DNA from: Eretmocerus hayati
Taxonomy: Eukaryota > Arthropoda > Insecta > Hymenoptera > Aphelinidae
Assembly (NCBI GenBank): GCA_029851415.1
Contig: CM056743.1
Span: 16,360,727-16,424,726 of the forward strand
Reading direction: 5' to 3'
Length of the DNA stretch: 64,000 bases
How positions within the stretch are numbered: position 1 is the first letter of the stretch; every line of letters begins with the position of its first letter. The notes beneath the pieces are model-generated. The model was given only the letters and a program-made list of their open reading frames with translations. It was not told the origin of the DNA and did not search any database. Below, piece by piece: positions 10,882-23,044 of the stretch. The position numbers were made by a program, and so were the translations under genes.

Positions 10882-13800
10882 TGATCGAAAAATCGGCTGC
10901 GCCATCGTTTTAGATCGAAATAAAAACTCGTGTGCGTTTGAGAAACGCGTAAGGAACGGAGTTCCAAAATTCACCTCGATAAGATGTGTGGAAATGTCAA
11001 CAAAGTCTAAAACTTTGATCGACTTCAAACTGAGTTTCAAGCTGTTGAATGCTCATCATGTAACGATACCGATCAAGATGCACACCAATAAGCCCCTGAG
11101 TAATTGAGATAGTTTGCATCATTTTTTCAGGTATTGTGCACTATTATGTAAATAAAATGACGAGTCCTTGGCCTTCTTGAGTGAACTCTTTAGAAGGTTA
11201 TGGTGGGGAACATAAAACGCTTCTAAATTTGAATCTGAATCCTCACTACTTAATTTAGGTTCACGAAATGCATCAGAGCTGATTGAATATTAAGAAGACA
11301 ATTTTATTGGGATTCACTGAATCTTTGAATTTAAGATGTCACAATGAAACTTTGTGCCTTTTAGATATGGAAGCAATGTCTCATCCGTTCAGACTTTAAA
11401 TTCTGCCCAGAGGAACACGTAGATATCACTTTCATCAATGTACATCTAGCAATACTATTAACAACAATCGGATAGTGCTGCATGCATTCAGACGGTAGAC
11501 ATATAGCAGACGAATTTCGGCATTCGGCATCTCATGATGCGATATGCTGATGAGAATGAGTACGCGGCGGTTGCTGAGCGCAAGCAGTATACCTATATTG
11601 CAAAAGTGTCGCTTTTTCGTTGCATCGTATGGCGGGTTGCATCGAATCTCGTTCCACGGGGCCATGTCGGTCAGCTGATCGCGCGCGATTTTGCTCCTCA
11701 GACGAGCGTAAAGGAACTCCGTTCCAAAAATACACATAAATCCAGATCTCCAACCCTCCATGACTTTCCAGGTCAGACCTCAAAATCAGGAGTGCACCTC
11801 CCCTTCATAAGGAGCTCCACTCATCAATCCCGACCATATTCCTTCGAACAATTCGAATAACCATTCTCGCAATCCTCTATCACCATCAAATCCTGTTACA
11901 CCACTTTTTGTAGGCTTCCTTCTACCACAATATCCTATCATATCTCGAGTCGTACAAATTCCCCTTTTATCATGTACAAGATTGAATGAAGCGAGGATTA
12001 TGGAGCAAAAAATAGGTGATGAAAGAGCGTGAAAGAATCTATTCGCAAACTCTTGCTCATCAAGGATAAGGAAGAAAATGGATGAGCAGCACAAACAAAG
12101 AGCATATGATTGCTCTGCTAACTTGATCCTACAATTTCAGAGGGTAGCAATTGTCTTGCCAACAATATGCTAGTGTCAAAGTTTGCAGGTTTATGGGTGG
12201 TTATTTTGCGCTGTATACTATGCCACTTTTCTTCTCAACTTGGTTGGGTATTTGTTCGGAAGGCACATATACGTAGACGCCCTCGAAACTTTCTATTATG
12301 CCGAGTTTCTGTATGTTTTGCTCCATCCTCTCTAACAGCATACGCTATTCGTTTTCGTATACATTGAGAGTAATGGTTCCTTAACGTCATTCTACACACG
12401 GACTTTTTGATAACTCTGTGTCCCTAATGATCGATCAATACAGAATTATTTAATTCATCGATAAAATCTATGGTGTCCAGGATCCGTTAATCCCGCATGG
12501 ATCGTTCTACTCCTGTGCAATGCTATAAGCTCACAACATCCATGTCACAAAATTTTCAAATTTTTGCACTCAGGAAGCAAGATGCAAATGATCTCGGCCA
12601 CGTGAGAATTTGATTAACCAGTCGAATGATACCAGTTGGACTAGATGAAAAAGTCTAGATTCAAGTGGAAATTTCCGAAAAGAAGTATCTTTGACCTCAT
12701 TTGATGGAATATCTAGCAATTTTGTACATCCATCATCTTAAACTATAATTATTATATCAAGAAATCTTCAGCTTCCTACAGCTACCAGAATTCGGACGTT
12801 CGGTTTGGCGTGTTTATCGAACCTGTCATCTTTCCTGACGGCGAGAAGTTGGGAATTAGATCGTCGACGAGAACTCGAGAAAACTGATGAGGGTGGGTGG
12901 GGTGGTTATCGGAGTGACGTTCAATTGAGCTACCTAATTAAGACAAACTTCTAGTTTCGATGCAAAGTCAAGTTGCTAAATCGAGTAAAACGGTAGAGAA
13001 GCGTCTATTTCCAAGTTGTACATCCATCCAAGTTCAGAGGAAGCAAGCGAGGACGAATAAATATCGCAAAGAGCTGGTTAAACTTGACGGGACAGACACT
13101 TCTCTGGGCTTGGAAGAGGAGAATTTCTACGGAATGGGGATATGAATATAGCTTCCCTCGATTTATGACGCCTGCGATGATTATTGCGATATAGAACTTC
13201 AGAATTTCATGTTGATGAAATTATTTGAGATGGTTCTAAAATGAGATCATTGCCATGATATAGTTACCGGGGTTTCGTCTATTCTTGGGGCAGATATTCT
13301 TGAGTACAGCATGTAGAATGTTATAATCTGGAGTGATAATAGATTCTTGAATCATTCACGAATGGTTCATCCCAATATTTTCAACAATTCATGAGAACGC
13401 TTGAAGCGAATTGATTAGTTGACCTTTGGATTACTCGGATATTGACGTATCGTGAATTATCGCATGGCCTGACTGTTTTTTGAACTCGGATGACTGTACC
13501 ACGCTTTTTTCCAGCGTGGATTAATTTTCCAGGACAATCAACCCTCTAATACCTTCAGGGCCTTGTGTGAACAACATTTGAAATCTAGATTGCTCTCTTG
13601 ATTCCTTGGGGTGGAATTTCCTGTCAAAAGAGCTACTGGAACCTGCATTCGAGCCGTTTTGAGGGCGGATTTCTATCTCAATGTACTGAAATCTCAGTCC
13701 AAGCGTTGAAGTCGACACGTTTTTCAGTCGGAAGCTGGGATGGAAAAGCGCGTTGTTATTAACCGTGTTTGCTAACCTTTTACATTGGTGCGATTAATTA

Positions 13801-16199
13801 TTAGAGATTTTCATCGACTTATTTCTATTTGAGGCTTATGAACTTCCACCATCGCAACAAGAAATGAGACAGTGGCAGGAGAATGTCATTTGACCTCAAC
13901 ATAGTGCGATTTGAAACTCCTTTTGGTAAGTATTTTTCATTGTTGCTTGGAGTCAAGAGAACATCAGATTCCTTGGAAAATTTTTCTTCTAAAGTTTGTA
14001 TAACTACAAGTTTAAGTTGGAAGTTCGATAGCACTATAAATTTTTAACGAGAAATTCCATGAATTACCAATCGTTCCTCTGAAAATTCATGCCAAGCTCA
14101 TTGTTCATTTTCGATGATTGTTTCAGCCCTATTCGGACTAAAATTTCCAGTCAAACTCGATATCACCAGTAACTCTTTGGGTGGAAATCTCAGTCGCTTA
14201 AGATTGAAATCCACTCCAAGGAATTTCGAGTGTGCCATGCTCCACGACAATTGTGCACAATAACTCCTTCTATCTAATAATAAGAGAGACTCTAAATTCC
14301 TTTCAGAACTCTCGGAATATCCCAACTTATCCTGAATCCTATACATTTTTGTCCATTAGATATTCAATCAACGACGAGAGAGGAGCCATAGTATCCAGTC
14401 CTTGGGAAGGTTTCAGCAGGAACCCGGATATGCTTGTCTATATTTTGACCCTCGTTTTGACCCTACTCACTCGTGTTATTTATGAGCGCGGGTGAGGAAA
14501 TTTCCCATCTACATCAAGGAACTGACGGACTGTTCCAAGCTAACCCGAATAAATCTTAACATATTTTCATCTTGAATTTCAGTTTGAAAAATTCGAATCC
14601 AAGATAGTTTATAAAGCATGTGATTAGCTCAGTTCAAAGCGCCAAAAGTAGCGCACGACTTGGAGGGAGTCGGGGATTTGATCATCTGCGGTTCTTTCTG
14701 TTATCGAGTCATCACTTATGCATTTTTTGCGAAATTCCACTGCTATCGTACTATACTGATTGTAGACATGAATCATCTTCTAGAGAAATTTTTGTTAAAC
14801 TTGTGCATAAATTTTTAGGGTCAGATGGGGTAGGATCCCGTGACCAAAATAAACAACTGATCTTTCCTAATCTAATCTAATCTGCCAGTCACCTCAAATG
14901 AAGATAAATTGCAGTGGGTCAATTCATTCAGGTGAGATTGAGAGCTGAATGATGATCCGATCCTACCTGTGATATCTTGCGTGATTCATCACCGATATAG
15001 AAACTTGTGAACTTGATGCTATCTTCTCAGGTAAAAATTTCAAGAAGAGTACAACTCGGAATCGTAGCACATCATCATGATTGCTTGTGCACCAGTACCG
15101 AAGTACCAGGAATATTTCATTCATTTATTAATAGATTTTAGCAAAGACTGGAATGTTGGAATGTCTATATTGTCGAACTCACCACCCCAATAATCTCTAC
15201 TTCTTCTGAAGTCCATACACATAGAAAGAATAGACAGTTTGAATCTCAGAATAGAAAAGATTCCCTCAAGAGTAGGTGAGGAGGACGGTGGAAGAATGCC
15301 GATCGGGGAAGTGTCCAAAGAGGTCCATTTCACGAATTCTTCACTTGAATCGAAGTTGCGCTCGAGTGGCATACAAGTTAACCCTCACCTAGAGTAGCCA
15401 AATACTGAGTGTATTCATATGTTCACGCGAACTTTTACAATTGGAATCTTTTTTGTCGTCCAGCAAGAACAGCTCTGATCATGCACAGATCTGTAGTAAA
15501 TGCAATTGGCCAGAGCTGATAGGATGTGGATGCCGGATACATACAGCTTTCTATTTCTCTATTCTACTATTACTAATGTATATTACTACCACTATGTTTC
15601 ATTTACCGCTCAGTCCCCGAGATTGCGAACTTGGCAGTGGAGGTAAGCCGATTGTCCGATGGTCGTTGTAGTATCTTGATCGGTTCTATTGTCGAGATAT
15701 GAGTGATTGGAGGGCTGTTCCCAGTACGAGATCGTCTGTTGCTCCAATACTGAGTTTGATATCGTATCGTCACTTTCGCTACGGCCTGGGCCATCTCTGC
15801 TATTCACCGCAATAGCTGTAACACAGGAATCGTCCCTTCAAAATCAATACAGTCAAGACCAAGAGTCGGTTCTGGAGGGAGTTGTATGAGATGGAGAAGA
15901 GTTTGAGAGATTAAGTTGTCAGAATTCTGATTTTGGAGAAGTTTTCGTAAGAGGGCACGTAATCAAGTGCAGAGTATCAGGTGTGGCTTTCGAAACTTGA
16001 TCCAAACGACCAGTCAATCATGCCTAAGAAGGATCAGATTTCTAGGAATTTGACAAGGCCATCGAGGTCTTTTCACACATCTTCCAGGAACTTGCAGGAT
16101 CTATGGTTTCAGAGAAGTCATGATGGAGTATGTAGCAGACAATCAGAGATGGTCAGAGCTCTGAAAATCTTTGACGAGGTTCCTCCAACTTGTCTAAGT
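10882..16199. other. Anonymous stretch with one GC-rich island
   Basis: No supported gene. A GC-rich island at about 11535-11730 is open on both strands, so strand and function cannot be decided. GGAACGGAGTTCC (about 10953) and GGAACTCCGTTCC (about 11718) are short palindromes in similar surroundings (CGTAARGGAAC...TTCCAAAA) about 760 bp apart. They may be the ends of an old insertion. TCTAATCTAATCTAATC at about 14867-14882 is a trivial short repeat. Confidence 0.4.
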
Positions 16200-16770
16200 T
16201 AAGGGAAACTACGTGGATATCGGCGTTTGACGAACTTCCGACCTCAGTTATACGGACATTAATTGGGCTTCGACCCAAATTCGGTAGGGCTCTTCCTGAC
16301 CTACCTGTCTTCATCTGTGTCCGACTCTGGGGTTCGGCGTGCTTTAGCACACCCCGAGAACATACGAAGGATTTTGGGATATCTCGGTGTCTCGGCCTTG
16401 GAGTATGACGAACTCTCGGTCCCAGTCAGCACCTGTCGGAACGTAAAGACCACACATCTCTATCCGGTGGCCACTGCAGCGATAATGACTGGGACTGAAT
16501 GAGTCTAGGCACTCCCCAATAGGGATTGTCTTTCTATTATTGCAATGCAAGCCTGCATGAGCAATAGTCGCCTTCCAAACTGACGCGCTCGCTGGGTGTA
16601 TCTCTGCTGTACTCTCGTGAAGGGAACCGGGATAAAGACAAAAGTCACGGGTCCAATATATGAAAGTGGCCGTATACTAGCTGAGCCCGTGGTCAGTTCT
16701 GACCGGATGGAATTCTTCAATTGAGCCCGCTGCCCTCCCCAGAAAATCCAAACCTCCTTCGATGTTCGAA
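16200..16770. other. GC-richer block of unknown origin
   Basis: About 570 bp are richer in G+C and CG than the flanks. They contain small hairpins such as GGGCTTCGACCC (about 16266) and TGCTTTAGCA (about 16340). Three overlapping open frames on both strands give no recognisable protein. The abrupt composition change suggests an insertion, for instance a solo LTR, but I found no paired termini or target duplication. Confidence 0.3.
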
Positions 16771-18014
16771 TGTCCGAACTGGCAGGCTTACAGACACTAT
16801 GCTATATTCAGTCATCACAAGTTCTGAATATAGATTTACAAAGAAATATAGTATTGTTGAACAAGCAGTCTATTATCAGTAAAAAATGCATCAATATGAA
16901 GATATTGTCGAGTTTATATATTGGTAAGAAAATCGGGACAATAGCCGAAAATGCCATCACTTAGTACGACTCGTACCTCAGAACACAGAAATTGGAGATT
17001 TTCAACTGTTCTGTAACGTATAGAGTTCTGACTGAATAATTTAATCGACGATCTCACCACAGATCACAGGAACCATAGGGTACCGCAAAGTATTGTGCAA
17101 GTTCCAATCCATCGCAATAAATTCATGATCTGATTAGAGCTGCGTGCTCACGACTGAGCAATATTTGAAATCGCCCAGCGAGTAGAGCGAATATACGAGC
17201 AAAAGTGTATACTCTCGGTATTTGTTGATTGAATACGCTTGTTGAACCTGCTTCCAAGGAGGACAGGGGATTATCGAGCGGGCTCAACTCACTCTGGATG
17301 TATCGGTTTTGCGAGCTCGAACATCAGTGTTTTCTGACTGCAGACTCAACTCGACTCCTGCCATAAGAGTCAATATTTTTCTCTTGACCTCGTCAAGTTG
17401 TGGAGAAGCCATTCTGGATTATATTGTGTTAAACCAGGGAATCAAAGAATTCGCGTTTGTATATTAAAAACGAGATCACCAAGTCATATTTTCCTTGAAG
17501 TATTGACTGAACATCATATGGGTATAATCGCGATAACTTACACATTTTGTGTCCAAAAATTCGGAAACTGAATATTGAGTCTGCGCCTGTCTGAGTCGAC
17601 TTCCTTAATTTCTTCTCACGAATTGATTTGACGATTCACGAAGTGATTTCCACATGTATAAGGCATAGAAAAAGTAGTGCACGGAGCTGTCATTTGCGGT
17701 TTTTGACGTTTTTTGTCTAGCGAGGAACTCCGATGCGCTGGGACTATATGACCCTGAAATTCGTGTTTAGATGGTTGATTTGGATTGGTTATTCATGCTC
17801 CGGAGCACAGAAGTCCATTCCTCAGTCTCTTTTGTGCTATTGAGTATTCCAGGGAACAGCTTTTTGGATACACGGGACTGACATGCATGAAACTGATATT
17901 TTGTTTCAAAATCGCTCGCAAAAATAACAGAGTTGACATAGAAACTTCTCCTCGTAGATTTCATGCATTTCTACCATACTTTAGTGGAAGGAATTATTCC
18001 CGCCCAGATGAATT
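16771..18014. other. Anonymous AT-rich stretch
   Basis: No gene, repeat or RNA can be supported by eye. Confidence 0.5.
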
Positions 18015-19573
18015 CACCGGCACACCAAAAAAAGTATCTGTACTTTTGACCAGACCTACATTTCTAAATGTATTTTGGCACGCTGAATCCAAATCCGAGG
18101 TCGGTTTGGCCCGGCTACCTCTTGTTTTCGAAAAAATCGTAAAAATTCGGTGGAAATCGTGGAAGTAGCGTAGAATAGCATTACAAATCTGATGAATTTT
18201 TATCAATCTACATATTTTGAGATGGAAACTTGTTTTCCAAGGTTTTTGGGGTCGCTGAACACGAACACAGTGTCGGAATACTGATTTTCTCAAATCCAAG
18301 GTGGTGATTTTAAAATGGCGGGATGGAAGTTTTCGATACATGCTCAGTTTAGCTCCATGGGTCTCTTCTCGGGAGTTTTTGGACGTACTCGGGGGTTTTC
18401 GGGGTCGCTGAACACGAATACAGTGTCGAATTACCGATTTCCTCAAAACCAAGATGGCGGTTCCAGAATGGTGGAACGGGAATTTCCGGAAAATGCTCAG
18501 TATAGCTTCATGGGTCTCTTCTCGGGGGGTTTTGGGGTCGGTGATCACGAATATGATGTCAAAATGATGATTATGTGGAATTCAGGATGACGGAAGAGGA
18601 TCTTGCCCAAATCCTAGGAAGGCAACCAACCCCCAAGCTCCCAAATCCTCGGACCCGGCCACCCTCGAGTTCAGTCCTTTAGTGAAGAGAAGTGAGAGGA
18701 GGTCTCGCTCAAATCCTAGGAAGGCAACCTACCTACAAGCTCCCAAATCCTCGGACCCCGTCACTTTCGAATTCAGCAGTTCGGTCCTGAGAAGTGGGAG
18801 GAGGGTTTGACCCGAATCCCGAGAGAGCAGCAAATCTCTGAGCTCCTAAACCCACAAACCTACTCCGTCTTGAGCTGAATGCTCTGGTCACTAGAAGTGA
18901 CAAGGTGATTTTGGTCCGAGGTGAGGTTGACCCGGTCCGAGGATTTGGGACCTTGTAGGTAGGTTGCCTTCCTAGGATTTGGGCAAGATCCTCCTCCGTC
19001 ACCCTGGATTCCACATAATCATCATTTTGACATCATATTCGTGATCAGCGACCCCAAAAACCCCCGAGGAGAGACCCATGAAGCTATAGTGAGCAGTTTT
19101 TGGAAAATTCCGTTCCGCCATTCTGAAACCGCCATCTTGGCTTTGAGGAAATTAGTAATCTGACACTGTATTCGTGTTCAGCGACCCCGAAAACCTCCGA
19201 GTACGACCAAAAACTCCCGAGAAGAGACCCGTGGAGCTAAACTGAGCAGATTTCGAAAACTTCCGTTCCGCCATTTTGAAACCGCCATCTTGGATCTGAG
19301 AAAATCAGTGTTCTGACACTGTATCCGTGTTGAGCGACCCCAAAAACTCCTGAGTACAAGTTCCCAGCTCAAAATATGTAGATTGATAAAAATTCATCAG
19401 ATTTGTAATGTTATTCTGCGCTATTTCCACGATTTCCACCGAATTTTCACGATTCTCTCGAAAACGAGAGGTAGCACGGCCAAACGGACCTCGGATTCGG
19501 ATTCAGCGTACCAAAATACACGTTGGACAGCAGGTCTCATAAAAGTACAGATACTTTTATTTGTGTGCCGGTG
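18015..19573. mobile_element. Foldback element with tandem subrepeats in its arms
   Basis: Termini are CACCGGCACACCAAAAAAAG (18015) and its inverse, ending TTTGTGTGCCGGTG (19573). The arms match over nearly their whole length: AAAGTATCTGTACTTTTG, the GGACCTCGGATTCGG-type block, TAGATTGATAAAAATTCATC and CATTTTGACATCATATTCGTG all recur in reverse. The centre is near 18790. Each arm holds about 2.5 copies of a 135-155-bp subrepeat beginning GGGGTCGCTGAACACGAA (about 18248, 18401, and a diverged copy at 18534, mirrored at about 19050, 19175 and 19330). Minus-strand and plus-strand frames inside are mirror images and non-coding. The architecture resembles Drosophila FB and Galileo elements. No clear target duplication was seen. 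Confidence 0.75.
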
Positions 19574-22008
19574 TTGACTTTTAGTGGGGTACCACGGTAT
19601 GCAGGGAACCGACAAAGTTAATTAGATGGCCAATTTTTGGCTACGAATGTACATGTAGCACTCGAAACTTTGTAAGTGGATCTCTTCCCGCACTGGGATT
19701 AGGTTGTCTCACATGTTTCCTTGGGATTATGTCTGCGATGAAGCGAACTAGGGTGATTCAGGATGCGCGGTGAGCGTTTGGAAAAAATTCCCTATTTTTA
19801 GTGAAAATTCCGTAAGAAGGTTGAGGCTCTTGGTTTGAGGATTAAACTACGAGTTCTGCATATAATACCTATGGAAAATGGTTGGTTGAACATTTTACTT
19901 TTGGGAAAATTTTTGAGCATACCCTTTGCGACTTTTACTCCGACGCTGGCGCTGGAGGTATACGTCGATCTGCGAATGTTATAACGCACAAAACTGACAT
20001 TTTGACCCTTAATCTTTCAGAATGAGGAAGAGGAGTGAACAGATCAATCTAAATATTCATTTCCGAGTGTATTTCAACAGAATATGAGTAGGGAATTTTG
20101 AATGGAGTGATTTGGTGCTTGCTCGTCGAAATGAAAGACCGTAACACGTTCCGGGTAATTTATCGCGATAATACTCATATGAATACATCACCGTTCTAGA
20201 TAGCATTTTCGATTTTCTTCCGAAGAATACTTCAGGTCGGAAGAATTTTCGGGACATCCAATCATGAGTGATCTTAAAATCTTCTATCAACTCTCGAGTC
20301 ACCATCTGTAAATTTCAGAAGGACTCAATGGAATTCGTCCACTTAAAAACCATTGTCTCAGATTTGGGGATATACTTTATTCCCTGGGAGGGATACTCAC
20401 CACCACATGTTGACAAATAACTACATCTCACAGTACCAGATCTCAATCACACGAGATGATGCGAACGCGTCCTCCCGGAACGATACACGACAACAGCATG
20501 CAAAATCGATATTAGCGGCAAATTTGATCGACAGTATGAGCTCGTGTACACATTCATGTTGATGTAAATGCGGTGTCATAGTGAAGCATGTAATGCAAAC
20601 TGCAGTAGAGTAGTTCCAAATTTACGACAGATGACGTCAAGCTGCGGTTACATCAGCGTAATTTCGATGATGAACCAGCCGAGAGGAGAGAGAGGGACAG
20701 AAGGGGGAGATACTGTGGTCCCTTCAAATGCCTGATAGTCGATCAGCAAAATTGACACTAACTTGACACTCTAACTAGATTGCTTGTGGATGAAAGGTGA
20801 TGACAGGAATGGATCCTCAAAATTGAGCATGAATGAGACTGGAGTAGTATAATATGGAGTGGTATGGTATAATATAAAATCGGCCAAAAAGTTTTGGCAG
20901 ATCCGTTTGGAATATTTTGGGGGAAGAATTTGATAATTGGATACCAATTAGAGGAGTGCAGGTGAAGGATCTTGCTAGCAGATGATCGAAAATTTCAGGG
21001 ATACATCAAATTCCGTCGTCAAAATTTCTCCATCTATTTGAGACCATGTTGACATTATCATCATTTTGTGAGCTGTTTCAGAGCATAATTCTGGTTCTGG
21101 AAACGAGTTCAATTCGGCAATCGAATTGTAAGATAATGACCAAACTGCTCAATCCAGTATAACTGTGAACGCCCACGAGAATCTCAAATTCGGACCTTAG
21201 ATCATGCGAATAAAGAATGTAAGCACTGCATTTAGAACCGTTTTCTCAATCCTAATTAATCCATGTCTCTGGGAATGAATAATGATTAAAAGAAATACTT
21301 ATCAGAAATTTTAAAGGTTAGGTGCACTTGAGGTTAGCATCACATGAGTCGAGGAACAATTGGGTATATGTGAAAGAGTGATTTCGGCAAATGACAAGAA
21401 CTTGAACTTCATTACTGCAAACTCGAGTTCAGCTCCTCGGATCGAAGAAACTTACGAATGAATTCTTCACCTCTATGAACTAAAGTTCAACTCCGCTGTC
21501 CCTGCGGGATCCATCCATTCAGTAAACTTCAATATCTTCGAGGAAATTCAGTTGTGGGATAATAATAATTGTATTCAGATACGAACTTTCGTCCTCTCTT
21601 ACAAGGGATAGCAGCCCCTAAATAGAATGCTAATATCAAGTAGTAGAATAGATTAGTGTATGGTCAGGCACAAAATCATAGGATAGATTCATGGGGCGGG
21701 TATATTCAAGTGCTAGTAGATGAACTCGATGAATTTATGGTATATTGTGAATCTGCAATTCGCTACATCGATTGGATGGAAGAAATGGCAACTGATATCT
21801 TATAGATACTTCTGCAGGAAGATATTCGACTACCAGTAAGATTGCTACAGGCGTGGGTTGAATTGAATCATCATCAGCCTCAGGGACATCCGATGACAAT
21901 CACCTCTCTCACTTCCATCGAAGAGCTGCCAGATGGAGGAACCCACGTTCTCACCCTCTGACCATTCGGCATATGTTGCGATTATCTCTGGACAATCGCG
22001 GCGCAGTT
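19574..22008. other. Anonymous stretch
   Basis: No supported gene. A purine-rich run GGAGAGAGAGGGACAGAAGGGGG lies near 20684-20706 and short TATGG/TATAATAT repeats near 20850-20880. Confidence 0.5.
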
Positions 22009-22368
22009 TCAAAATAATTTGCTCCAAGAAACGAGTGAAACTGAAAAATGATGAATCGAATGAGCTGACAGATTTGATGCCTTGGAAGTTTTATTCCCAT
22101 CACCCCGAGAGGCAAAGTCATAAAATTGATGCTCGCCTACCTTCACAAACTTCTGATCAAAGGGGGCTAGGAAGCGCTGACGAATAGTACAATCGCCTAA
22201 AATTATTGGCAAGGTTACGTCTACATTGCTATTTTTGAATGAGGCGATAATCAACATACCCCTAATATAAATTGCTCCGGTAAAGATCCATCTCAGTGAA
22301 CCAGATTGATGGCCCGAGAGAGGCAAGTTTTTGGAGGATTGGCTGATGAATTGTTTTATTGTGGCCAT
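22009..22368 (-). CDS. Candidate coding exon, unrecognised protein
   Basis: An ATG-initiated frame of 119 codons opens MATIKQFISQSSKNLPLSG and contains FTGAIYIRGMLIIASF and DVTLPIILGDCTIRQRF, with fairly balanced residue use. A GT donor-like AAG/GTAGGC near codon 76 would give a shorter exon ending ...FDQKFVK; the residues after that look less protein-like. The beta-strand-like alternation and LPIILG phrase recall arrestin-type domains, but the key residues are not there and I do not assign it. No upstream TATA box or downstream exon could be recognised. Confidence 0.2.
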   Translation of the reverse strand: MATIKQFISQSSKNLPLSGHQSGSLRWIFTGAIYIRGMLIIASFKNSNVDVTLPIILGDCTIRQRFLAPFDQKFVKVGEHQFYDFASRGDGNKTSKASNLSAHSIHHFSVSLVSWSKLF

Positions 22369-22792
22369 TCATTCGTCACTCTGATCATGAATCCCTAACA
22401 GGGTGAGAATGAATACGAAACGTGATTTTTGAATCTCAGCAGAGATTCCATTGATCCGCCAAATTAAAACGACTGCTGCTCAAGGCAAATGGAAATCACG
22501 AATAATATACGTTAACTCAGGAAAGATGTTGGAGAACGACCTCCAGTATGAGAAAATGTTGAAAAATCTCTATTCACTAAATTGATGATCCAATCCTATA
22601 GCTCGCATGTTATGGATCACAAGCTGCGCATCATGGGATATCGAAAGTGACGGGTACAGGTAGGTGGTTGAGATCCGTCTTGCCTCTCATCCTTGCTATG
22701 AAGAAGCTCCCGATTGAAGTTGGCGCGTTTATCAGCCAGGCAAACATCCTTCTTCCGCTGCCACTCGCTCTACACGCTCGAAGGAGTATTAA

Positions 22793-23044
22793 TTGTTCAT
22801 CGCGTGCACTCCCCGACCGTTAGATAGAAAGAGACGCTCATTTTCCACACGGCCGAGCGTGCAGAATAGACGGTCGAGACTCTCGACCATCCACTATGTT
22901 CTACAGCTAAACTTCGAGAGATGGGTAGTTGCTCCGTTCGGGAATTCAATGCAGACTGTTTACTCACTACAGCAAATGCCTCCAGGCGTTATGCGGATAA
23001 TAGAGGCGCCCACTATGGCTATCATGATTGGAGTTAGTATTTGA
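22793..23044. other. GC-richer island open on both strands
   Basis: The plus strand reads NSMQTVYSLQQMPPGVMRI up to a TGA at 23042-23044. The minus strand reads TPIMIAIVGASIIRITPGG up to a GT donor-like GTGAGT. A plus-strand acceptor-like TACTCACTACAG occupies the same place. Base composition suggests a remnant of a coding exon, but the strand cannot be decided without homologues. Confidence 0.25.

Noticed and set aside
10945..11730. Transposon bounded by GGAACGGAGTTCC and GGAACTCCGTTCC
   Set aside because: The short motifs are palindromes in direct context, with no inverted termini or target duplication.
16200..16770. Solo LTR of a retrotransposon
   Set aside because: No TG...CA ends, target duplication, primer-binding site or second copy could be found.
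18015..18548. 184-codon minus-strand protein
   Set aside because: It lies wholly within the arm of a foldback and consists of repeated peptide phrases from its tandem subrepeats.
22009..22368. Arrestin-domain protein
   Set aside because: Beta-strand-like phrases and LPIILG are suggestive, but the conserved core residues and length are not there.
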